From: Saccharicrinis fermentans DSM 9555 = JCM 21142
GTDB lineage: Bacteria > Bacteroidota > Bacteroidia > Bacteroidales > Marinilabiliaceae
Assembly: GCF_000517085.1 (NCBI RefSeq)
Contig: NZ_KI912107.1
Location: 1,426,398-1,490,397 of the forward strand
Direction: 5' to 3'
DNA: 64,000 nucleotides
Shown here one piece after another: positions 1-7,714 of the stretch (position 1 is the stretch's first letter; the number at the start of each line of letters is the position of its first letter). A program made the translations under genes and the position numbers. The notes under the pieces are model-generated. The model was given only the letters and a program-made list of their open reading frames with translations, made no database searches and was not told the DNA's origin.

Positions 1-165
1 TTTGATTCTTTTGTAGATGTTAAAAATGGAGGAGAAATTGCCAATATCGATTTAGAAGGGAAGCCAATCATCGAACCCAAAGGTCAAAAAGGAAAATCAG
101 TTTATCATCATATCGAAATGTTAAGAATGTTAAACGAAACCGGCATGGCCGGAGCAAATAATTAG
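1..165 (+). CDS. 3' end of an unidentified protein (partial)
   Basis: An open frame enters from the left edge and stops at TAG 163-165, giving the last 54 residues of a protein. The tail is hydrophilic and ends in a Gly/Ala/Asn stretch. I do not recognise the family from so short a piece. It sits upstream of the mannan genes on the same strand, so it may belong to the same locus, but a 149-bp gap separates it from the beta-mannosidase. The reading frame is clear; the function is unknown. Confidence 0.6.
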   Translation, partial: FDSFVDVKNGGEIANIDLEGKPIIEPKGQKGKSVYHHIEMLRMLNETGMAGANN

Positions 166-264
166 GTCACTTAGGAGTATATCTATCCGGCCAAAACGGA
201 AATTTAAGATTACACTAGTTATCATGTTTTTGCTAATTTTTAAAGATATAAATAAATTAAAAAA

Positions 265-290
265 CTCAGTGTCCCCGCGTCTCTGTGTTC
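265..290. repeat. GC-rich CTC/GTGTC low-complexity element
   Basis: The core GTGTCCCCGCGTCTCTGTG stands out as GC-rich, pyrimidine-rich sequence in a very AT-rich intergenic stretch just before the beta-mannosidase. Similar degenerate 'gtgtctccgcgtctctgtg' phrases occur as dispersed intergenic repeats in environmental genomes (recollection, not tested). A single copy is seen in this window. Confidence 0.3.
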
Positions 291-314
291 TTTTGTCCCG
301 GAAAACTAACTAAA

Positions 315-2915
315 ATGAAAAACTACCTGTATTATTTAACTACTTGGATAGCTGCCACAATTGTTCTATCCTCGTGTCAACCTACTGATACTGAAAATAT
401 GAAAGTACGAGAAATTAATTCAAATTGGAAGTATGCCCAGGTTAATGGCGACTTGTCTGGTGAGGCTACAGTTCCTGGAGTAATTCATACCGACTTGTTG
501 AACAACAAGCAAATTGAAGACCCGTTTTATCGTACGAATGAAAAAGACCAGCAATGGATTGATAAGGAAGATTGGGAGTATTCAACAAACTTCGTTCTGT
601 CTGCTCAAGATTTGAAATATGATAACATGGTTTTGAATTTTGAGGGTTTGGATACTTATGCAGATGTGTATTTGAATGGAGAAAAGATATTGGAAGCAGA
701 TAATATGTTTCGAAGATGGGAAGTGGATATTAAAACGCTTGCCAAGGAGGGAGAGAATGAATTGAAAATTTACTTTCATTCACCGATAAAGAAAGGTTTA
801 GAGTTATTGGAGACTGCTGATTATGCTTATCCTGCGATTAACGACCAGTCAGAAAACGGAGGACTGGGAGATAAAAAAGTATCCATATTTACCCGTAAAG
901 CTGGTTATCATTATGGTTGGGATTGGGGTCCTCGTTTTGTTACTAGTGGTATTTGGAAGCCCGTTATGCTAAAGTTTTGGAATGAGTTGAGAATAAATAA
1001 TGTATTTATAAAACAGCCGTCTGTTACCAAGAAATTAGCAAAGCTTGAAGCTGTTATTGAACTACAGCTAAATGAAGATACAGAAGTTTCGGTTATTGTC
1101 ATAAATAAAGAAAATAATCATATTCTTGCTGAACAAAAAAATGTAGTTTCTAAAGATGATAATTCTATTTCTATTCCATTTGAAATTCAGAATCCGAAAT
1201 TATGGTGGTCGAATGGACTTGGTGATGCCCATATGTATGCATTTGAGGTAAAAGTGATGAAAGGAAATAAAGAGTTGGCATCTTCTACAGTTAATTCAGG
1301 ATTAAGAAGTTTAAAATTAATTCGCGAAAAGGATGAAGTCGGAGAGTCTTTCGTATTTGAGCTAAATGGAGTAAGAGTATTTGCCAAAGGAGCTAATTAT
1401 ATACCAAATGATAATTTTGTAACACGCGTAACAAAAGCTGATTACGAAAAAATTATTGCTGATGCTGTGAATGCTAATATGAATATGTTACGTGTTTGGG
1501 GTGGAGGAATCTATGAAAACGATTATTTCTATGATTTATGTGATCAAAATGGCATCATGGTATGGCAAGACTTTATGTTTGCTTGTAGCATGTATCCGGG
1601 GAATGATAGAATGTTGGCTTCGATAAAAGAAGAGGCTAAAGATAATGTTATTCGTTTACGTAACCATCCGTCTATTGCTGTTTGGTGTGGTAATAACGAG
1701 ATAAATGCTGCCTGGAGCTATTATTCTGATGGAGGATGGGGATGGAAAGAAACTTATACAGCTGAACAAAGGGAAGAAATTCAGAAAGCTTACCTGGATA
1801 TATTTCATGATGTGCTACCGGAAGTAGTATCTAATTATACCGATGGCGACGACTATTGGCCATCGTCTCCTCAAGCTGGTTTTGAACCTGATAAACATGC
1901 TGGTTATGAGAATACAGCCGGAGATATGCATTACTGGGGAGTATGGCATGGTAAACATCCATTTGAAGATTTCGATAAGTATAAAGCTCGTTTTATGAGT
2001 GAATATGGCTTCCAGTCTTTTCCTGATTTTGAAACCGTTAAAAAGTATGCTATTCCTGAAGATTTTGATATTGAATCGGAGGTTATGGCAACGCATCAAC
2101 GTAGTGGAATCGGCAATCTTCGAATCAAGGAATATATGAGTTGGGATTATAAGGTTCCTGAAGATTTTGAGCATTTTTTATATATGAGTCAAGTTTTACA
2201 AGCGCGTGGTGTTAAAATGGCCATTGAAGCTCATCGGCGTGCTATGCCATATTGTATGGGGACTTTGTACTGGCAAATTAATGACTGCTGGCCAGTGGCC
2301 TCATGGAGTAGTACGGATTACTATCACAAATGGAAGGCATTACATTATGCTGCAAAACGTGCGTACGAACCTTTGATGATCAGTTCTTTCTTAAAAAATA
2401 AGGAGTTGGATTTATATGTGGTTTCTGACTTGCTTGAAGGTTTTGAAGGACAACTACAAATAGCGGTGTTGGATTTTGAAGGTAAGGTAGTTAACGAAAA
2501 ATCATTAGATATCATAGTAGGTGCCAATACAAGTACATTTGTACAATCGTTGGACATTAAAACTTTAGTGGGTAAAGCATCAAAATCGGATGTGCTTGTA
2601 AATGTGAAACTGGTCAAAGGACAAGAGGCGCTTACTACAAACAACTTTTATCTGGTAAAACCTAAAGAACAGACATTACCTGAAGTACATCTTTCAACTT
2701 CGCTTGTAGAAGAGGATGGAAAACAAATCCTGGAAATTTCAACGGACAAGTTAGCAAGAGATATATATTTGAACATTCCGGATCAGGAAGTATTCTTTTC
2801 CGACAATTACTTTGATTTATTGCCAGGAGAAAAACATCAACTTGCAATTTCAGGTTCAGGAGAATTTTCTTTAGATAAATTACAAATCACCCATTTGCAA
2901 GAGGTTCAGAGATAA
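315..2915 (+). CDS. Beta-mannosidase, GH2 family, lipoprotein
   Basis: This is an exo-acting beta-mannosidase that removes terminal beta-1,4-mannose from manno-oligosaccharides. The start at 315 gives 866 residues and a clean lipoprotein signal (lipobox LSSC, Cys21). An upstream ATG at 285 would only add ten residues before the signal. The GH2 sugar-binding, immunoglobulin-like and TIM-barrel regions follow in order. The acid/base lies in W-C-G-N-N-E (Glu462), and the nucleophile Glu563 in S-E-Y-G-F-Q-S-F-P, a sequence typical of GH2 beta-mannosidases rather than beta-galactosidases. Length fits the family. The next gene, a GH5 mannanase, is 144 bp downstream on the same strand, so the two probably act together at the cell surface or in the periplasm. 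The family is certain; the exact substrate is inferred. Confidence 0.92.
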   Translation: MKNYLYYLTTWIAATIVLSSCQPTDTENMKVREINSNWKYAQVNGDLSGEATVPGVIHTDLLNNKQIEDPFYRTNEKDQQWIDKEDWEYSTNFVLSAQDLKYDNMVLNFEGLDTYADVYLNGEKILEADNMFRRWEVDIKTLAKEGENELKIYFHSPIKKGLELLETADYAYPAINDQSENGGLGDKKVSIFTRKAGYHYGWDWGPRFVTSGIWKPVMLKFWNELRINNVFIKQPSVTKKLAKLEAVIELQLNEDTEVSVIVINKENNHILAEQKNVVSKDDNSISIPFEIQNPKLWWSNGLGDAHMYAFEVKVMKGNKELASSTVNSGLRSLKLIREKDEVGESFVFELNGVRVFAKGANYIPNDNFVTRVTKADYEKIIADAVNANMNMLRVWGGGIYENDYFYDLCDQNGIMVWQDFMFACSMYPGNDRMLASIKEEAKDNVIRLRNHPSIAVWCGNNEINAAWSYYSDGGWGWKETYTAEQREEIQKAYLDIFHDVLPEVVSNYTDGDDYWPSSPQAGFEPDKHAGYENTAGDMHYWGVWHGKHPFEDFDKYKARFMSEYGFQSFPDFETVKKYAIPEDFDIESEVMATHQRSGIGNLRIKEYMSWDYKVPEDFEHFLYMSQVLQARGVKMAIEAHRRAMPYCMGTLYWQINDCWPVASWSSTDYYHKWKALHYAAKRAYEPLMISSFLKNKELDLYVVSDLLEGFEGQLQIAVLDFEGKVVNEKSLDIIVGANTSTFVQSLDIKTLVGKASKSDVLVNVKLVKGQEALTTNNFYLVKPKEQTLPEVHLSTSLVEEDGKQILEISTDKLARDIYLNIPDQEVFFSDNYFDLLPGEKHQLAISGSGEFSLDKLQITHLQEVQR

Positions 2916-3059
2916 TGTCCTGTAAGGGTTAAATATAATTAGGCTGGGCTTAAAACCCCAGGTGTAGTGAAAAAATAATACCGACGCAGCACTAGTTTAA
3001 CTATTTAAACAAATATATTTTGCATCGGAAACTTAATAATAGTTTCAGGATAATTTATT

Positions 3060-4355
3060 ATGAAGACATATATTTATTTTTTAGTCCTATTATTCTCAGT
3101 ATTAGGATGTCAACAAGCTGATTTGTCAAATAAGTTCGTACAGGTTAAAGACGGCTCATTTCTTCTAAACAACAAACCTTATCATTTTAAGGGTGCCAAT
3201 TATTGGCAAGGGATGAATCTTGGTGCCCCTAAGTCCGGAAACCAAGCTCGCTTAATTCGAGAGCTTGACCAAATGAAAGCTATGGGAATTACTAACCTTC
3301 GTGTTTTAGCTGCGAGTGAAGCTGACTCTTCAATGCGATTTGCGATTCATCCAGCATTACAAACAGCACCAGGTGTTTACAATAAGGATATTTGGCAAGG
3401 ACTTGATTTTTTACTCGAAGAAATGTCTAAGCGAGATATGAAAGCAGTGATGGTTTTAGGTAATTTTTGGACCTGGAGTGGTGGATTTCCTCAATACTTA
3501 AAATGGGCAGAAGATTCTACAATACCTTATCCACAAGAAGAAGCCCATTCTTGGGATGATTTTCAACGCTTTTCGGCTGAGTTTTACTCTAGTGCAAAAG
3601 CACAGGATATGATGAATAATCATATTCAGAAAGTGATTATGCGTGTGAATTCAATTTCAGGAATAAGTTATAAAAATGACCCAACTATAATGGCCTGGCA
3701 ATTGGCAAATGAACCGCGTGGTTTTAATGTGCCGGATAAATTTAGGAAGTGGACAAGAAAAACATCGGAATATATTAAATCGCTTGATCAAAATCACTTG
3801 GTGTGTTTGGGTACAGAAGGTAACACCTCCAGCAAAGTGGCTGGTGTAAATGCTTTACTGGATAACGGTGACCCTAACATTGATTATATTACCATGCATA
3901 TTTGGGCACAAAATTGGGGATGGTTTAAACCAGGAGATGGAGAAAAGGTATTTGAAGAAACACTTGAAAAGGTAGATGCATATTGGAATGATCATATAAA
4001 AGTAGCTAAGCAATTGAATAAACCGATTGTTCTTGAGGAATTTGGGATTGCGCGGGATCGTTCGTCCTATTTGCCTACTACAACTACTTTTTGGCGCGAT
4101 AGGTATTTTTCTTTCCTATTAAAAAAAGTACAAAAATCAATATATAATCATGAGCCTGTTCAGGGTTTTAATTTTTGGAGTTATTCAGGAGAAGGTAGGC
4201 CGCCTCGTCCCGGTGAGTATTGGAAAAAAGGAGATGTGATATTAGGTGATCCTGCGCATGAGTTGCAGGGATGGTATGGTGTGTATGATACTGATTCAAC
4301 AACAATCGGAATGATAAAAGAATTGGACTTGAGGATTTTATCAAATAAAAAATGA
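3060..4355 (+). CDS. GH5 family endo-beta-1,4-mannanase, lipoprotein
   Basis: A 431-residue lipoprotein (signal peptide ending LGC, Cys17) with a single GH5 barrel. The start of the mature domain (FKGANYWQGMNL, about residues 43-54) and the acid/base motif Q-L-A-N-E-P-R (Glu218) with nucleophile E-E-F-G (Glu327) match fungal/plant-type GH5_7 mannanases. It should cut internal mannosidic bonds and feed the GH2 beta-mannosidase encoded upstream. No accessory module is visible. The stop TGA overlaps an ATG that opens a truncated aldo/keto reductase fragment, an overlap created by chance at a deletion junction. Family confidence is high; the subfamily is from memory. Confidence 0.88.
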   Translation: MKTYIYFLVLLFSVLGCQQADLSNKFVQVKDGSFLLNNKPYHFKGANYWQGMNLGAPKSGNQARLIRELDQMKAMGITNLRVLAASEADSSMRFAIHPALQTAPGVYNKDIWQGLDFLLEEMSKRDMKAVMVLGNFWTWSGGFPQYLKWAEDSTIPYPQEEAHSWDDFQRFSAEFYSSAKAQDMMNNHIQKVIMRVNSISGISYKNDPTIMAWQLANEPRGFNVPDKFRKWTRKTSEYIKSLDQNHLVCLGTEGNTSSKVAGVNALLDNGDPNIDYITMHIWAQNWGWFKPGDGEKVFEETLEKVDAYWNDHIKVAKQLNKPIVLEEFGIARDRSSYLPTTTTFWRDRYFSFLLKKVQKSIYNHEPVQGFNFWSYSGEGRPPRPGEYWKKGDVILGDPAHELQGWYGVYDTDSTTIGMIKELDLRILSNKK

Positions 4356-4897
4356 AAATGGAAAAATTAGCTTTGGATGTTTTGGACATGTACCTGATAC
4401 ATTGGCCAGTGAAAGGTAAGTACAATGAGACCTGGCGTGCTTTGGAAAATTTATATGCTGAAGGAAGGGTAAGAGCAATTGGAGTTAGTAACTTCTTACA
4501 ACATCAGTTAGAAGATCTAATCAGTAATGCGAACATAGTACCTATGCTCAATCAGATAGAATTTCATCCATATTTGACACAACCAGGGTTGGTTGAGTAC
4601 CGTAAGCACAACAAAATCCAAGTGCAGGCTTGGGCTCCACTTATGCAGGGTAGAATATTTGAAGTTGAAGAGCTTAAAATTCTGGCTAAAAAGTATGGTA
4701 AATCACCTGTTCATATTGTGATTCGATGGAATCTCCAAAAAGGAATATTAACCATTCCAAAGTCTGTTAAGAAACATCGTATTGGAGATAATGCGGATGT
4801 GTTTGATTTTGAATTATCGCAAGATGATATGCTTTTGATCGACGATTTGAACAAGAATGAACGACTGGGACCTGACCCTGATAACTTTGATTTTTAA
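4352..4897 (+). pseudogene. Aldo/keto reductase, N-terminally truncated remnant
   Basis: The 181-residue frame reads as an aldo/keto reductase from the middle of the barrel onward: L-I-H-W-P-V (His conserved), G-V-S-N-F, Q-I-E-F-H-P and the cofactor-binding I-P-K-S-V-K-K-H-R-I. A full enzyme is about 270-285 residues, so roughly the first 95, including the catalytic Asp and Tyr, are missing. Homology starts at the very first residues, so the ATG is not a native start; it overlaps the stop of the mannanase gene. This looks like the scar of a deletion that joined the mannanase gene to the 3' two thirds of a reductase gene. It is very unlikely to be an active enzyme. Confidence 0.85.
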
Positions 4898-4904
4898 CAC
4901 CAAT

Positions 4905-5138
4905 ATGAATAAAATGATACAGCAAATAAATAAAATACCTTTACTGTTAATAGTTGTATTCATGTTATCAGTCTCCTTTTCTGCTAACGCTAACATGATT
5001 AAAGATAAAGGTTGGCCAATAATAACAAGAAAAGGAGATCAACTTTACGAGGGTGATAGAATATTTAGATTCTTGGGTTTTGCGGCACCCAATATACAGC
5101 AGAATGAATCCCAACTTAGTTTTGACTTTATAGCGTAG
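4905..5138 (+). pseudogene. Signal peptide plus N-terminus of a GH5-like mannan hydrolase, broken
   Basis: From ATG 4905 there are 77 residues before TAG 5136. They comprise a cleavable signal peptide (hydrophobic core, then SANA) followed by W-P-I-I-T-R-K-G-D-Q-L-Y-E-G-D, which resembles the start of Bacteroidota GH5-type mannanases/cellulases. After the stop, no frame continues the barrel for about 50 bp, and then a CBM35-like segment appears in another frame. The catalytic barrel has been lost. I treat this as the 5' remnant of a secreted glycoside hydrolase; family assignment rests on the short N-terminal motif only. Confidence 0.55.
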
Positions 5139-5185
5139 AAGTTGTTGAATGTACTTTGCTTTAACTATGATACTATAATATTTGC

Positions 5186-5524
5186 TTTAGGTATAGAGCT
5201 ACAGATGGGAGCAAGGAGCAATACATAATAAAAAATGGTCAAGAGATACCTATAGGCTTTGCCAAAGCAGAGGAATGGTCAATCTTTCGTCAAGCCTTTT
5301 ACTTGAATAAGGGTAAGAATACTATAGGGATTAAGCCTAGTTGGGGGCATATGGATATTGATTATGTAAAAGTACTGCCATATAATGCTAATCCACGAAT
5401 TAGTCCTTCATCTCAAACTGTTTATGCTTCTGAACAACGATCTTTATTGTATAAGATTGATAATTATAATCAATCGGTACTTGATGTTCAGATTGATGGT
5501 CATAGTGTTAATAATCAAATTACA
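5186..5524 (+). pseudogene. CBM35-like carbohydrate-binding module remnant
   Basis: An open stretch without a start codon (F-R-Y-R-A-T-D-G-S-K-E-Q-Y, then G-F-A-K-A-E-E-W and K-G-K-N-T-I-G-I ending D-I-D-Y-V-K-V) has the layout of a CBM35-type module as found in mannanases. It is followed by a short piece reminiscent of the linker into a GH26 domain. The frame then runs without a stop into the sulfatase. The sulfatase has its own start and lipoprotein signal at 5525, so the in-frame joining looks accidental. Together with the preceding fragment this is likely the debris of one multi-domain mannanase. Confidence 0.55.
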
Positions 5525-7402
5525 ATGAAAAAAACAATATTAAACATTATCAGTTTTCTTTTGCTTTCTCTACTATTATCATGCTCTAATAAGCAAGAAG
5601 AGCTAAAACCCAATATATTGATCATTCAAGCCGATGATTTAGGTTTTGATGACGTACATTTACATGGGAATAATGTGATTGAGACTCCATCTCTGGACAA
5701 GCTTGGAGAGCAATCGATACAATTTAAACAGTTTTACCTTTCTTCGGTATGTGCACCAACCCGTGCAGCCTTATTGACTGGACGAAATTTTTTGCGCACC
5801 GGGGTATCTGGGGTTCATGCCGGTAGGGATTATGTCAATTTAGATGAAACGATAATTGCTGAGGTATTTAAAGACGCAGGCTATACTACTGGTATGTGGG
5901 GCAAGTGGCATAGTGGTAAAACAGATGGCTATTTCCCGTGGGATAGAGGATTTGATGAAGCCTATTATGCGTGCCTTTATAATTACTTTGACAATACAGG
6001 CTTATTGAATGGTGAAGAGTTGAAAACCAAAGGTTTCACAACGGATGCCATTACAGATATGACTATCTCCTTTATTAAGAAGAATAAAGATCAGCCATTT
6101 TTTGCCTATATGTCGCATTTGGCGCCACATAATCCTTGGCGTGCGCCAGAATTATATATCAAAAAGTATCGGGATAAAGGTTTATCGGAACCTATGGCGA
6201 CGCTTTATGGTATGATTGATAACCTGGATTATAATATTGGACGTTTATTGAAAACGGTTGAAGATGAAGGATTATCAGAAAATACCATCGTAGTGTTTTT
6301 AAGTGATAATGGTCCGTGGATTAGAAGTTACCGTTTTGGATTAACAGAGGAAGAGTGGCAGCAGCGTAATGTAAATGGATTACGGGGAATGAAAGGTACC
6401 AATTGGGAAAACGGTATACATTCACCTTTGTTCGTACGATGGACTAATAAGTTTACTCCCAAAATTATAAATGAAGCAGTAAAAGTAGAGGATTTGTATC
6501 CCACTTTATGTGCTTTGGCTGGGGTTTCTATTCCAGATAGTATTCAGCTAAGTGGGCAGCAATTGCTTGATAAAAATGGAAGCTTTATTGCGCAGGAAGC
6601 ACCTATTTTTGTGGCTGATCATAATCCTGTAGGGGATGAAAATTATTATTCTAAAAAAGATAAATATGGTCAAGCTATTCCTCTTTCAAAAGAATACATC
6701 CAAAGCTTTGACTTTGGAAAGCAGAACGTGGCTATACGAAAAGGTGCATATAAATATGTACAGTACGGTGGGGATGGTAAGCTGTTTAATATACTCAAAA
6801 ATCCTACAGAAAGTGATTCTGCATTGTCTGAAAATACCTATCATTTTAAAAGTCTTCAAAATCAGCTAAAGTTGGGGTTTGAGGAAGTGAAGACTCAGGA
6901 AAATTCGTTCTCAATGCCTGTCTTTCAAATTGGCTATAAACAAAATATGATGTCATATATCTATGCCTGTGCACCGCAGCTAATTTCTGACGGATTGATT
7001 AACAAAGAACATTTTTTGGCTAATTGGGGTGTAGAAGGTGATTCTGCTATTTATAATATTAATGTAGATACGGAAGGTGAATACGATGCCTTTTTAGTTC
7101 ATAAAATAAAAAATTATAAGAATATGTGTTTTGAAGTAGGTACTTGTAAGTCTAGCGCTAAGTCTTGGTTAGTTGATAGTGGCAGTAGGGATTTTGGAAC
7201 CTTAATTGAAGGAGAAAGTGCATATTGGGAAAATTTTGATTTAAAAGAGACTTTTAAAAAGGATATTGTTAAATCAAAGTTAGGCACTATTCAGCTTGCC
7301 CAAAGTGATACGCAATTGAAAATTAAACTTGTTGAAAGAAATGGGAATAACGTACATAATTGGGAAAATCAGACTATTGCAATGATTTTACAGAAAAAGT
7401 AA
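5525..7402 (+). CDS. S1 family (formylglycine) sulfatase, lipoprotein
   Basis: A 625-residue arylsulfatase-type hydrolase that removes sulfate esters, probably from sulfated glycans. ATG 5525 is chosen over the upstream ATG 5303 because it begins a normal lipoprotein signal (L-L-L-S-C, Cys20). Asp37/Asp38 (Q-A-D-D-L-G) would bind calcium. The modification motif C-A-P-T-R (Cys76 to Arg80) is the S1 CxPxR signature matured to formylglycine, and a second metal site F-L-S-D-N-G-P-W lies further on. A C-terminal region of about 150 residues beyond the usual fold is predicted to be beta-rich and is unassigned. Its place between mannanase genes suggests a sulfated mannan as substrate. A separate maturase is needed; none is in the window. 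Confidence 0.88.
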   Translation: MKKTILNIISFLLLSLLLSCSNKQEELKPNILIIQADDLGFDDVHLHGNNVIETPSLDKLGEQSIQFKQFYLSSVCAPTRAALLTGRNFLRTGVSGVHAGRDYVNLDETIIAEVFKDAGYTTGMWGKWHSGKTDGYFPWDRGFDEAYYACLYNYFDNTGLLNGEELKTKGFTTDAITDMTISFIKKNKDQPFFAYMSHLAPHNPWRAPELYIKKYRDKGLSEPMATLYGMIDNLDYNIGRLLKTVEDEGLSENTIVVFLSDNGPWIRSYRFGLTEEEWQQRNVNGLRGMKGTNWENGIHSPLFVRWTNKFTPKIINEAVKVEDLYPTLCALAGVSIPDSIQLSGQQLLDKNGSFIAQEAPIFVADHNPVGDENYYSKKDKYGQAIPLSKEYIQSFDFGKQNVAIRKGAYKYVQYGGDGKLFNILKNPTESDSALSENTYHFKSLQNQLKLGFEEVKTQENSFSMPVFQIGYKQNMMSYIYACAPQLISDGLINKEHFLANWGVEGDSAIYNINVDTEGEYDAFLVHKIKNYKNMCFEVGTCKSSAKSWLVDSGSRDFGTLIEGESAYWENFDLKETFKKDIVKSKLGTIQLAQSDTQLKIKLVERNGNNVHNWENQTIAMILQKK

Positions 7403-7714
7403 TTGAGTTAAATGTTTTATTTTCAGTCTTTAAACATAGGTTATATTAATATCTACGTGTTTTTCGAACTTTATCTATTGCTTGCATGCTTCTGCTTTTG
7501 AGATGAGCGTTTTGAATTATTTATTTAAGTGATTCAAAAGTATTACAAATTGATATAAAAACATTTTTGTAAATCTATGATCGTATTTAAATTGCGTATA
7601 ATTTATTTGTTATGTAAGAACGATGATTATCAAATGTTATATTACGACAAATTGAAATAAAGAGGTTGGTATCAAGGTAAGTTTATTTATATAATCTTAA
7701 AAGTAGAAACTAAT
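7403..7714. other. Intergenic, 312 bp, no gene seen
   Basis: Very AT-rich sequence between the sulfatase and the tandem-domain mannanase. I see no open frame with coding character and no perfect TAnnTTTG promoter element. A long leader for the following gene is possible. Confidence 0.5.

Noticed and set aside
5303-5524. Sulfatase starting at ATG 5303 as a CBM-sulfatase fusion
   Set aside because: A complete lipoprotein signal peptide starts at 5525; an internal signal after a CBM would make no sense, and the upstream part is a start-less remnant.
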